Assembly (NCBI RefSeq): GCF_021653995.1 | Contig: NZ_JAJJOZ010000002.1 | Span: 1 to 64,000 of the forward strand | From: Allopusillimonas lactea | GTDB taxonomy: Bacteria > Pseudomonadota > Gammaproteobacteria > Burkholderiales > Burkholderiaceae_B | Length of the DNA stretch: 64,000 bases | Reading direction: 5' to 3' | Shown here: positions 48,659 to 58,021 of the stretch, one piece after another | Layout: every line of letters begins with the position of its first letter | Numbering within the stretch: position 1 is the first letter of the stretch | Notes under the pieces: generated by a model | Databases searched by the model: none | Seen by the model: only the letters and a program-made list of their open reading frames with translations | What the model was told of the DNA's origin: nothing | Position numbers and translations under genes: made by a program

Positions 48659-50617
48659 TTACTCGGAAGCGGGCAGCAGAATTGTGAACTCGGCGCCACC
48701 GCCTTCGGTGTTGGCAGCGCTTATCTGGCCGGCATGCCGTTGAATTACGGTATGTACGAACGCCAGGCCAAGGCCGGTGCCGGCAGGGCTTTCTGGCGCA
48801 TGCGATGTTGCGCGGGCAAAGGGCTGGAATAGTGAAGGTTGCAGTGAGGGCGGGATGCCTGTGCCTTGGTCGGTAAAGCGTATGCGCCAGTAAATACCTT
48901 GGCGGTCGATCCGGCAGCGGATAACGGTATTGGGAGGGCTGAATTTGATGGCATTGCTAAACAGATTACCCCATACGCGCCGCAGCAGTGCGGCATCGCC
49001 CTGGAGCCAGGCGGCGGCTGGCATAGCCTGCGTATCGATCGAGATATTGCGTTGCCGCGCAGAGGCCCAGAATTCGTCCGCGGTTTCTTCAGTAAGGGTG
49101 GCAAGGTCAACGGGGTTGAGAATAAGCGCTACGGCCTCGGCTCTGGCTAGATGAACAAAGCCGTCGACCAGCCGCAGCGTTTCGTTGGCGTAAGTGGCCA
49201 CGCGCTGGAGGAACTCTTTCTGTTCGAGCGCTGTATCGGCGTGTTGTTGCAATTGTGTGAGTGCCAGTATGGAGTTCTGCGGTGAACGCATATCGTGCGA
49301 GAGGAATCGCACTGTATTTTCGCGGTGACGGTAGGCCCGTCGCAGCTGCTCGATGGCATCGTGTAGCTGCGATATATGCGAAGGTAGTGATAAGTGCTGA
49401 TAGTTGGATGTATGGCCTTCGGGGCCACTGCCGTCCAGCGAGAACCGTTCACGTTCAAGCGCATTGAGCTCACGCCCGATCTGCTGGAGCGATACCTCTT
49501 GACTGCGCCAGCTCCATAACGGCAGTGCCACCGCAATGCCCACAAATGTGGCCATGACGGGCACCCAGACATCGAACAGCCACAGCAAGGCGACGCACCC
49601 TGTGAACACCAGGATGACGATGGAAAGCGCGGCGACAAAGCCCCTGCGGGGCGATAGAGAGCGGAAGGACAGGCAGGCCAGCAATACGGGCAAGCAAGCC
49701 AACAGCATATACAGCCAAGGATCGGGTGTGTGCACCCAATGGTTTTCGAGGATGCTCTGGAGGCCATTGGCGAGGATCTCGACACCGGGCATGAGATCGC
49801 CGGCGGGTTGCGCGGGTGTGGGGAAAAGGTCGCCCAGCCCGGTAGCCCAGGCGCCGACAATAACGTACTTGTCGGCGAACACGCTGGCGGGTACCTCACC
49901 GTTCAATACGGAATCGTAGGGATAAACAGTGTAGTGCCCTTGAGAAGACCGATAGGGAATGAGCAACTGTTTGCGATGGCCGAAGACCTGTGGGTCGGGC
50001 GGTTTCTGGCGGGCGGCCTTGAGCGCGGCAAGCAGGAAGTGGCGATGGGTTTGGCCGTTGGTGGATACCTGATTCAGTGTGATGGCGCGAACAATGCCGT
50101 CGCGGTCGGGATAGATGTTGACATAGCCGAGCGCGGCGGCGGCATCGGCAAGGCTGCCATAGGGCCGGGTGAGAGTGTCTCCATCCGACGACAGCATGGT
50201 TGGCAGCACGACGCGCCCATGCGCTTTCATTGCTGCAGCGAGCAGTTCGTCGTCGTTGGGGTAGGCGGTATTGCGGTCGGACATCAGAATATCGAGCGCA
50301 ACCACGCGCGCCTGGTCCAGCTTTCTGAGCAGGTGGGCATGTGTGGCTCTGCGCCAGGGCCAGTAGCCGAGGGCCTCGATGCTGCTGTCGTCGATGGCCA
50401 CAATAACGATCTCTTTGTTGGGCGGTTCGTTGTGGGTGTAACCAACCAGCCGGTCATAGAAGGTATTGTCGATGCGCGCGATGCCCAAGGGCTGCGCAAA
50501 CCAGCACAGCGCCAGGGTGAGCGTCAGGATGAAGGGGGTGACAATCAGCCATTCTGCGCGGGCGCGCAACTCCAGGCTGCTCCAGAATTGCGCTTGCGCC
50601 TCTTGCCCAGAGACCAT
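48659..50617 (-). CDS. CHASE2-domain sensor histidine kinase
   Basis: 652-residue membrane sensor. TM1 (about 24-44), an extracytoplasmic CHASE2 domain (about 45-295), three closely spaced TM helices (about 300-370), then HisKA with the phospho-acceptor His441 in RFLSHDMRSPQN, and a HATPase domain with the N box (LFSNAIKFSPP) and G box GTGLGLAF. No PAS domain. CHASE2 ligands are unknown. It is the last gene of a three-gene operon with a response regulator and a LysM-FecR protein; only 3 bp separate it from the latter. Confidence 0.92.
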   Translation of the reverse strand: MVSGQEAQAQFWSSLELRARAEWLIVTPFILTLTLALCWFAQPLGIARIDNTFYDRLVGYTHNEPPNKEIVIVAIDDSSIEALGYWPWRRATHAHLLRKLDQARVVALDILMSDRNTAYPNDDELLAAAMKAHGRVVLPTMLSSDGDTLTRPYGSLADAAAALGYVNIYPDRDGIVRAITLNQVSTNGQTHRHFLLAALKAARQKPPDPQVFGHRKQLLIPYRSSQGHYTVYPYDSVLNGEVPASVFADKYVIVGAWATGLGDLFPTPAQPAGDLMPGVEILANGLQSILENHWVHTPDPWLYMLLACLPVLLACLSFRSLSPRRGFVAALSIVILVFTGCVALLWLFDVWVPVMATFVGIAVALPLWSWRSQEVSLQQIGRELNALERERFSLDGSGPEGHTSNYQHLSLPSHISQLHDAIEQLRRAYRHRENTVRFLSHDMRSPQNSILALTQLQQHADTALEQKEFLQRVATYANETLRLVDGFVHLARAEAVALILNPVDLATLTEETADEFWASARQRNISIDTQAMPAAAWLQGDAALLRRVWGNLFSNAIKFSPPNTVIRCRIDRQGIYWRIRFTDQGTGIPPSLQPSLFQPFARATSHAPESPAGTGLGLAFVHTVIQRHAGQISAANTEGGGAEFTILLPASE

Positions 50618-50620
50618 GGT

Positions 50621-51733
50621 TCAGAAAGCCCGTAGGAATATCGCAGTACCGAAAGTGGAGCGGATGATTTCGCCGAAAGCGGTGCGCAGTGCGGCCACGT
50701 TGACGAAAGCTTGTGTGCTGTCGTGCCCCATGACGCCGTCCTGGTCGATGGCGCGCACCCTGACATACAGTTTGCCGGGTTGCGTGGTTGTGAAGCGCAC
50801 CGTCGTCGTGTCTGATGTGGCGCGGTAGATTTCTTGTGTGCCTGCTTCGTCCAGTGTTACCCGGACCAAATAACGGGTAGCACCGGGCACAGGAGTGACT
50901 TCCGTTACCCATTCGCCATGGCTGCGCTCAGGGATGGAGAGTTCGGGAGCAGGCAACAGTGCCCGCACGCCCAGGAAGTGGCCAGTGCCGCTGGTTGCCG
51001 CGCCTTGGCCTTCATTGAGGCTTGCGCGCTGGTTGTCACGCGTATCCAGTATGGCTTTGCCGTGGATGATCTCGCTTTGCGAGCCGTTGTCGTGCAGGCG
51101 CACACGGAGCTGCGTGCCACGCACGCCAGTAATGCTGACCGGCGTACGCACCTCAAACCTGCCCACCCCCGCGCCACCGGGGGACACAGAAGATTCAAGC
51201 CCACCGTCACGCACGGTGAAAATGGAATCCAGCAGCCGGGTTTTCTTGAAGACACGCAAGCGTTCGATATGAACGGTGGACGATGGCGGCAGGCTGACGC
51301 TGCTGCCATCGCTCATGATCAGGGTGACGAAGGCACGTGCGCCCGTGTGAATGATGTCGCCTTCCTGAACCGTCGCGCCTGTTTGGAGAGGATCCCCGTT
51401 GGCGGTGGCTGTGCCCGCCACGTGGCCCACGCGTGCTTGGGACGGTTCTTCGGGAATCATCGAGAACGGAATGCGCAGCGCTTGGGTAACGGGTAGCTTG
51501 GAAGGCTCGCCGACATTGTTGATTTGCTGAATTTTGCGCCAATTGTCGCCGTCATGCGTATAGCGGTCGGATAGGCGGATCAGCGTGTCGCCGTGTTCGG
51601 CTGCATACAGGAAGTAGTCGCCGTCGGCGCCGGCGGGCTGCCCCGCAGCGATGTGTGGCAGGCCTAGCGATGCCATGAGCGTGAGTATGCCGAACAGGCT
51701 GATGATGCGAAATGGATGCCAGCGTGAAATCAT
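50621..51733 (-). CDS. LysM and FecR domain periplasmic protein
   Basis: 370 residues. Signal peptide (about 1-31, ending AAGQ), a LysM peptidoglycan-binding motif (about 41-88: YAAEHGDTLIRLSDRYTHDGDNWRKIQQIN), then a FecR-type domain (about 105-235: TVQEGDIIHTGARAFVTLIMSDGSSVSLPPSS ... FEVRTPVSITGVRGTQLRV), and a C-terminal fibronectin-like stretch (EWVTEVTPVPGATRYLVRVTLDEAG...). FecR proteins elsewhere pass signals to anti-sigma factors, so here it may feed the adjacent CHASE2 kinase from the cell wall. The ATG overlaps the response-regulator stop codon. Confidence 0.85.
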   Translation of the reverse strand: MISRWHPFRIISLFGILTLMASLGLPHIAAGQPAGADGDYFLYAAEHGDTLIRLSDRYTHDGDNWRKIQQINNVGEPSKLPVTQALRIPFSMIPEEPSQARVGHVAGTATANGDPLQTGATVQEGDIIHTGARAFVTLIMSDGSSVSLPPSSTVHIERLRVFKKTRLLDSIFTVRDGGLESSVSPGGAGVGRFEVRTPVSITGVRGTQLRVRLHDNGSQSEIIHGKAILDTRDNQRASLNEGQGAATSGTGHFLGVRALLPAPELSIPERSHGEWVTEVTPVPGATRYLVRVTLDEAGTQEIYRATSDTTTVRFTTTQPGKLYVRVRAIDQDGVMGHDSTQAFVNVAALRTAFGEIIRSTFGTAIFLRAF

Positions 51734-52443
51734 GAGAGCAGCGGTTCGGTTGGTTCGGCAAGCAGCTCCAGGCGATAGCCGAGGGCATAGGATGACACCA
51801 GACGTACACCGTTCTCGGGCCGTAGCTCGAGTTTGCGTCGGATATTTGAAAGATGTGTGTCGAGCGTGCGCGAGGTTGCGGGAATCTCGCGATTCCAGAC
51901 GGTGCTGCTGAGCACATCGCGTGAAAACAGCCGCCCCGGGTTGCGAAAGAACAACAGCGCAAGTTCGTACTCTTTGGGTGCGAGCTCGATCGGCCGGCTC
52001 GCCAGCGAGATGATGGCCTGGACTGGGTCGATCTGATAAACCGCAAAGGTGAAGGATGCCCCGTCGGGCCGGCCGGTGGAGACCCGCCGCAGCAGAGCGC
52101 TGACGCGTGCGATGAATTCACCGGGCCGGATAGGCTTGGCGAGGTAGTCGTCCGCCCCCGCGTGCAGACCGATGATGAGGTCGCCTTCGTCAATGCGGCT
52201 GGTGACGAACATCACTGGTAGCGCGTGCCCGAGATTGGCGCGCACCCACCGCAATACATCCAGGCCTGAAATATCAGGAAGCTCCCAGTCCAGGATGAGC
52301 ATGTCGAATACGGGCTCGCGCGTTAACGCGGCCATCATCGACCTGCCGGTCGAAAACGCGGTGGACTGATGGCCGGCCTCCAGTAGGATGGACTGGATGA
52401 GTTGCGCCTGGCTGGCGTCGTCTTCCAGAAAAGCAATATGCAT
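51730..52443 (-). CDS. OmpR/PhoB-type response regulator
   Basis: 237 residues. Receiver domain with the acidic pair EDD (7-9), phospho-acceptor Asp52 in MLILDWELPD, and the Lys in DDYLAKPIRP. A winged-helix output domain follows (about 135-228: LAPKEYELALLFFRNPGRLFSRDVLSSTVW ... TLDTHLSNIRRKLEL). First gene of the operon, divergent from rpsL. The likely partner kinase is the CHASE2 protein two genes downstream. Target genes unknown. Confidence 0.93.
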   Translation of the reverse strand: MHIAFLEDDASQAQLIQSILLEAGHQSTAFSTGRSMMAALTREPVFDMLILDWELPDISGLDVLRWVRANLGHALPVMFVTSRIDEGDLIIGLHAGADDYLAKPIRPGEFIARVSALLRRVSTGRPDGASFTFAVYQIDPVQAIISLASRPIELAPKEYELALLFFRNPGRLFSRDVLSSTVWNREIPATSRTLDTHLSNIRRKLELRPENGVRLVSSYALGYRLELLAEPTEPLLS

Positions 52444-52878
52444 TAAACCGGGAATTAAAAGGAATTAAGGCCGCTTATCGAGCAAACGAACCAGGGAAAT
52501 ACCATGTTACATGGCTGCACACAGAGTGTCGAGATACCTATGGTTACAAAACGACGGGTCTGTGGCATATATGCCGCAGTGCAACAAGGGCCTTGTGTGC
52601 GGGGTTTGGGTGTCTTGACCAGGCTTCGTCCCGCATGCTACTATGGCTAGCTTACAGTAAGGTTTCCTTGCCAAAGTTCCTTGCGTGTAAGTATTTTCAG
52701 CTTTGCTGCAAGACCGCTCTTTTACGTATTTCGTGGCAGGCGGTTTTGTGCAAACCGTTCGAAGCTGCCATGTTTTTCCTGTACGTGTTATAGGGTACGT
52801 GCCAGCCCGGGCGTTAATGTCAACGTCTGCCTGGTGCGCAAGCTCCGGGTACGCAACGTCACAGGATGCGTAAAGGTT
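52444..52878 (+). promoter_or_regulatory. Promoter and long leader of the rpsL operon
   Basis: 435 bp without a gene on either strand. TTGACC (52615-52620), an 18-bp spacer and TACTAT (52639-52644) form a good sigma-70 promoter for rpsL, giving a leader of about 230 nt. The response-regulator promoter must be in the left part, but no clear site is visible. Confidence 0.55.
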
Positions 52879-53256
52879 ATGCCAACCATTAGCCAACTCG
52901 TGCGCAAGCCGCGCGAAGTCAGCGCTGTCAGCAGCAAGAGCCCCGCGCTCGAAAACTGCCCCCAGCGCCGCGGGGTCTGCACCCGCGTATACACCACCAC
53001 CCCCAAGAAGCCTAACTCGGCCCTGCGTAAGGTTGCCAAGGTTCGCCTCACCAACGGTTTCGAAGTCATTTCGTATATCGGCGGCGAAGGTCACAACCTG
53101 CAAGAGCACTCCGTGGTCCTGGTCCGTGGCGGCCGTGTAAAGGATCTGCCCGGTGTGCGTTACCACATCGTCCGCGGCTCCCTTGACCTCCAGGGCGTCA
53201 AGGATCGCAAGCAGTCCCGTTCCAAATACGGTGCCAAGCGCCCCAAGAAGGCCTAA
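52879..53256 (+). CDS. rpsL: 30S ribosomal protein S12
   Basis: 125-residue decoding-centre protein. The streptomycin region is wild-type: TTTPKKPNSALRKVAKVRLTNGFEV (Lys at the usual resistance position) and PGVRYHIVRG. ATG 52879 (MPTISQLVRK) is the standard start, so longer upstream frames are rejected. First gene of the str operon. Confidence 0.98.
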   Translation: MPTISQLVRKPREVSAVSSKSPALENCPQRRGVCTRVYTTTPKKPNSALRKVAKVRLTNGFEVISYIGGEGHNLQEHSVVLVRGGRVKDLPGVRYHIVRGSLDLQGVKDRKQSRSKYGAKRPKKA

Positions 53257-53400
53257 GCAAGTAATTTCTGTCCGGCTCGTCCGGTCGTATCAGTGCAGCC
53301 ATGGGCAATGGCCTATGGCATGTAAGTGATCCCCCAACTGGGTGATCGTGGCCGCCGCAGCATGCAGGCGGTACAACTGAACTGTCACAAGGAAGCAAAA

Positions 53401-53871
53401 ATGCCTCGTCGTCGCGAAGTTCCCAAACGTGAGATTCTCCCCGACCCCAAGTTTGGCAGCGTAGAGCTCGCCAAATTCATGAACGTTGTTATGTTGTCTG
53501 GCAAAAAAGCCGTTGCTGAACGCATCGTCTACGGCGCGTTTGACCAGATCCAGGCTAAAACTGGCAAGGAGCCTATCGAGGTGTTCAACACCGCGATCAA
53601 CAACATCAAGCCTATCGTCGAAGTGAAAAGCCGCCGTGTCGGTGGCGCAAACTATCAAGTGCCGGTTGAAGTGCGCCCTGTGCGCCGCCTGGCCCTCGCC
53701 ATGCGCTGGCTGCGTGAAGCAGCCAAGAAGCGTGGCGAGAAGTCGATGGATCTGCGCCTGGCCGGTGAGCTGATTGACGCCTCCGAAGGCCGTGGTGGGG
53801 CAATCAAGAAGCGTGAAGACACGCACAAGATGGCAGAGGCCAACAAGGCATTCAGCCATTTCCGTTGGTAA
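53401..53871 (+). CDS. rpsG: 30S ribosomal protein S7
   Basis: 156-residue protein that nucleates assembly of the 30S head and, in E. coli, represses the str operon. Conserved start MPRRREVPKREILPDPKFGS and end HKMAEANKAFSHFRW. It follows rpsL after 144 bp and precedes fusA after 15 bp. Confidence 0.98.
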   Translation: MPRRREVPKREILPDPKFGSVELAKFMNVVMLSGKKAVAERIVYGAFDQIQAKTGKEPIEVFNTAINNIKPIVEVKSRRVGGANYQVPVEVRPVRRLALAMRWLREAAKKRGEKSMDLRLAGELIDASEGRGGAIKKREDTHKMAEANKAFSHFRW

Positions 53872-53886
53872 TCTAAGGACACAATC

Positions 53887-55989
53887 ATGGCCCGCAAAAC
53901 CCCAATCGAGCGCTATCGCAATATTGGTATCTCTGCGCACATCGATGCAGGGAAAACCACGACCACCGAGCGCATCCTGTTCTACACCGGCGTCAACCAC
54001 AAAATTGGCGAAACCCATGAAGGCTCGGCCACCATGGACTGGATGGAGCAGGAACAAGAACGCGGCATCACCATTACCTCCGCAGCCACCACGGCGTTCT
54101 GGCGTGGCATGGCGGGCAATCGTCCCGAGCACCGCATCAACATCATCGACACCCCGGGGCACGTCGACTTCACGATTGAAGTCGAGCGCTCCATGCGCGT
54201 CCTCGATGGCGCCTGCATGGTGTATTGCGCCGTGGGCGGCGTGCAGCCTCAGTCCGAAACGGTGTGGCGCCAGGCCAACAAATACGGGGTGCCTCGTCTG
54301 GCCTTCGTTAACAAGATGGACCGTACGGGCGCGAACTTCTTCAAGGTCTACGACCAACTGAAGACGCGCCTGAAGGCCAACCCCGTGCCCGTCGTCATCC
54401 CCATCGGGGCCGAAGACACCTTCACGGGTGTGGTCGACCTGATCAAGATGAAGGGCATCATCTGGGACGAAGCCTCCCAGGGCACGAAGTTCGATTACGT
54501 CGACATTCCCGCCGAACTGGCCGATCAGGCCAGCGAATGGCGTGAAAAGATGGTCGAGTCGGCTGCGGAAGCCAACGAAGAGCTCATGAACAAGTACCTT
54601 GAATCGGGCGAGCTCTCCGAGGAAGACATCAACAAGGGCCTGCGCCTGCGTACCATCGCCGGTGAGATCCAGCCCATGCTGTGCGGCACCGCCTTTAAGA
54701 ACAAGGGCGTGCAGCGTATGCTCGACGCGGTCATCGATTACCTGCCTTCGCCGGTGGATATCCCCCCGGTCCAAGGTCTGGACGACGACGGCAACGAGAT
54801 CAGCCTGCCTGCTTCCGACGAGGCCAAGTTCTCCGCACTGGCATTCAAGCTGATGAGCGACCCATTCGTCGGTCAGCTTACGTTTGTGCGTGTGTACTCC
54901 GGCGTCTTGAATTCGGGCGAAACGGTCTACAACCCCGTCAAGGGCAAGAAAGAACGTATCGGCCGCATCCTGCAAATGCACGCCAACAACCGTGCTGAAA
55001 TCAAGGAAGTTCTGGCGGGTGACATCGCCGCTGTGGTGGGCCTGAAAGACGTGACCACGGGTGAAACCCTGTGCGACGTCGGCCAGCACATCCTGCTTGA
55101 GCGCATGGAGTTCCCCGAGCCCGTGATCTCGCAGGCCGTCGAGCCCAAGACCAAGGCCGACCAGGAAAAGATGGGCGTCGCGCTGTCGCGTCTGGCTCAG
55201 GAAGATCCGTCGTTCCGCGTGCGCAGCGACGAAGAATCCGGTCAGACCATCATTTCCGGCATGGGCGAACTGCACCTCGAGGTGCTGGTCGATCGCATGC
55301 GCCGTGAGTTCGGTGTCGAAGCCAACGTCGGCAAGCCTCAGGTGGCCTATCGCGAAACCATCCGCAAGACCTGCGAGGAAATCGAAGGCAAGTTCGTCAA
55401 GCAGTCGGGCGGCCGCGGCCAGTACGGTCACGTCGTGCTCAAGCTTGAGCCCCTGCCTCCTGGCGGCGGCTACGAGTTCGTCGATGCGATCAAGGGTGGC
55501 GTGGTGCCGCGCGAATACATCCCGGCGGTCGACAAGGGCATCCAGGAAACCCTGCCTGCTGGCGTGGTGGCTGGTTACCCGGTGGTCGATGTCAAGGCAA
55601 CGCTGTTCTTCGGTTCGTACCACGATGTGGACTCGAACGAAAACGCGTTCCGCATGGCTGCTTCCATGGCCTTCAAGGACGGCATGCGCAAGGCGTCGCC
55701 TGTGCTGCTCGAGCCCATGATGGCGGTCGAAGTCGAAACGCCGGAAGACTACGCGGGTACGGTCATGGGCGACCTGTCCTCCCGTCGTGGCATGGTGCAG
55801 GGCATGGACGACATCCCTGGCGGTGGCAAGATCATCAAGGCCGAGGTTCCGCTGGCTGAAATGTTCGGCTACTCGACCAGCCTGCGTTCGCAAACGCAAG
55901 GCCGCGCCACGTACACCATGGAGTTCAAGCACTACGCTGAGGCTCCGAAGAACGTGGCCGACGAGGTCATCGCCGCGCGCGGCAAGTAA
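53887..55989 (+). CDS. fusA: Elongation factor G
   Basis: 700-residue translocase GTPase. G1 AHIDAGKTT, G2 region RGITITSAATTAFW, G3 DTPGH, G4 NKMD, followed by domains II-V (FRVRSDEESGQTIISGMGELHLEVLVDRM and GRATYTMEFKHYAEAP). The 880-codon frame on the opposite strand is a composition shadow of this gene. Confidence 0.99.
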   Translation: MARKTPIERYRNIGISAHIDAGKTTTTERILFYTGVNHKIGETHEGSATMDWMEQEQERGITITSAATTAFWRGMAGNRPEHRINIIDTPGHVDFTIEVERSMRVLDGACMVYCAVGGVQPQSETVWRQANKYGVPRLAFVNKMDRTGANFFKVYDQLKTRLKANPVPVVIPIGAEDTFTGVVDLIKMKGIIWDEASQGTKFDYVDIPAELADQASEWREKMVESAAEANEELMNKYLESGELSEEDINKGLRLRTIAGEIQPMLCGTAFKNKGVQRMLDAVIDYLPSPVDIPPVQGLDDDGNEISLPASDEAKFSALAFKLMSDPFVGQLTFVRVYSGVLNSGETVYNPVKGKKERIGRILQMHANNRAEIKEVLAGDIAAVVGLKDVTTGETLCDVGQHILLERMEFPEPVISQAVEPKTKADQEKMGVALSRLAQEDPSFRVRSDEESGQTIISGMGELHLEVLVDRMRREFGVEANVGKPQVAYRETIRKTCEEIEGKFVKQSGGRGQYGHVVLKLEPLPPGGGYEFVDAIKGGVVPREYIPAVDKGIQETLPAGVVAGYPVVDVKATLFFGSYHDVDSNENAFRMAASMAFKDGMRKASPVLLEPMMAVEVETPEDYAGTVMGDLSSRRGMVQGMDDIPGGGKIIKAEVPLAEMFGYSTSLRSQTQGRATYTMEFKHYAEAPKNVADEVIAARGK

Positions 55990-56080
55990 TCAACCAATTT
56001 CCTGTCCCGCCGGTTCAATTCGATACCGGTGAGGGCAGGCAACTTTTTTTGTTTCATTGCAAACATTAATGGGATAAATC

Positions 56081-57271
<1,191 letters not shown>

Positions 57272-57333
57272 GGCTCAGCCGCAATCGGTGGGGGCAATCT
57301 TGCCCCCGTCAACTTCGTTCTTTAGGAATTCCC

Positions 57334-57645
57334 ATGAAAAACCAGAAAATCCGCATCCGTCTGAAAGCCTTCGATTACAAGCTGATCGATCAATCCGCAG
57401 CCGAAATCGTTGAAACGGCCAAGCGTACGGGTGCAGTGGTGCGCGGCCCCGTTCCGCTGCCTACCCGCATCCGTCGCTACGACGTGCTGCGTTCACCGCA
57501 CGTCAATAAAACGTCGCGCGACCAGTTCGAAATGCGTACGCACCAGCGGCTCATGGACATCGTGGATCCCACCGACAAGACTGTCGACGCGCTGATGCGC
57601 CTTGACCTGCCTGCAGGTGTAGACGTCGAAATCGCCCTGCAGTAA
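57334..57645 (+). CDS. rpsJ: 30S ribosomal protein S10
   Basis: 103-residue protein of the 30S head and the partner of NusB/NusG in antitermination. Conserved start MKNQKIRIRLKAFDYKLIDQSAAEIVETAKRTGA. It usually opens the S10 operon (rplC follows). Here it is followed by a terminator and an unrelated transporter gene, so rplC and the rest must lie elsewhere. Confidence 0.97.
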   Translation: MKNQKIRIRLKAFDYKLIDQSAAEIVETAKRTGAVVRGPVPLPTRIRRYDVLRSPHVNKTSRDQFEMRTHQRLMDIVDPTDKTVDALMRLDLPAGVDVEIALQ

Positions 57646-57690
57646 TTCGCTGTGGTAAAGGGTTCGGGCGCATTGCGCCACGAGCGCCAG

Positions 57691-57723
57691 CAAAAACGCC
57701 ATGCCTTGTGCATGGCGTTTTTG
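57691..57723 (+). terminator. Rho-independent terminator after rpsJ
   Basis: CAAAAACGCCATGC pairs perfectly with GCATGGCGTTTTTG around a 5-nt loop and ends in TTTTTG. It isolates rpsJ from the gene that follows. The rest of the 376-bp gap to 58021 shows no other feature. Confidence 0.9.
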
Positions 57724-58021
57724 TTTCTGCGTCTCAAGAGGCTATCCAAAAAAGTACGGGATCGCTTCTGGAAGTATGGCTGAGCATGGCGCCTTGCTGC
57801 TTATCGGAGCACGCTGCTGGGTGCCGCCTTCCGCCTCTTGTAGTCGGTTGTGCAGCGCAGTGCGGGCGGCGCGTGTTCTGCGCATGCTATCGTGAAGGCG
57901 CCGCACAAGGGGTGGCGGAGGCCGTTGGGCGACCGCTCCATGTTAAGGCCCATGACGATCAAACGGTCCGCGCCGCATGCCGCCATTGGTCTGGCCCATT
58001 GCGGTTCATGAGGAGAGACAC

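Noticed and set aside
53290..55932. An 880-codon open frame on the minus strand opposite fusA
   Set aside because: It is produced by the GC-rich codon use of fusA, shows no recognisable domain and lies fully antisense to a universally conserved gene. The same applies to 44319-46430 (703 codons, minus) opposite rpoC, 42190-43662 and 40873-42159 opposite rpoB, 29333-30442 opposite mnmG, and 2592-3596 (plus) opposite gyrB.
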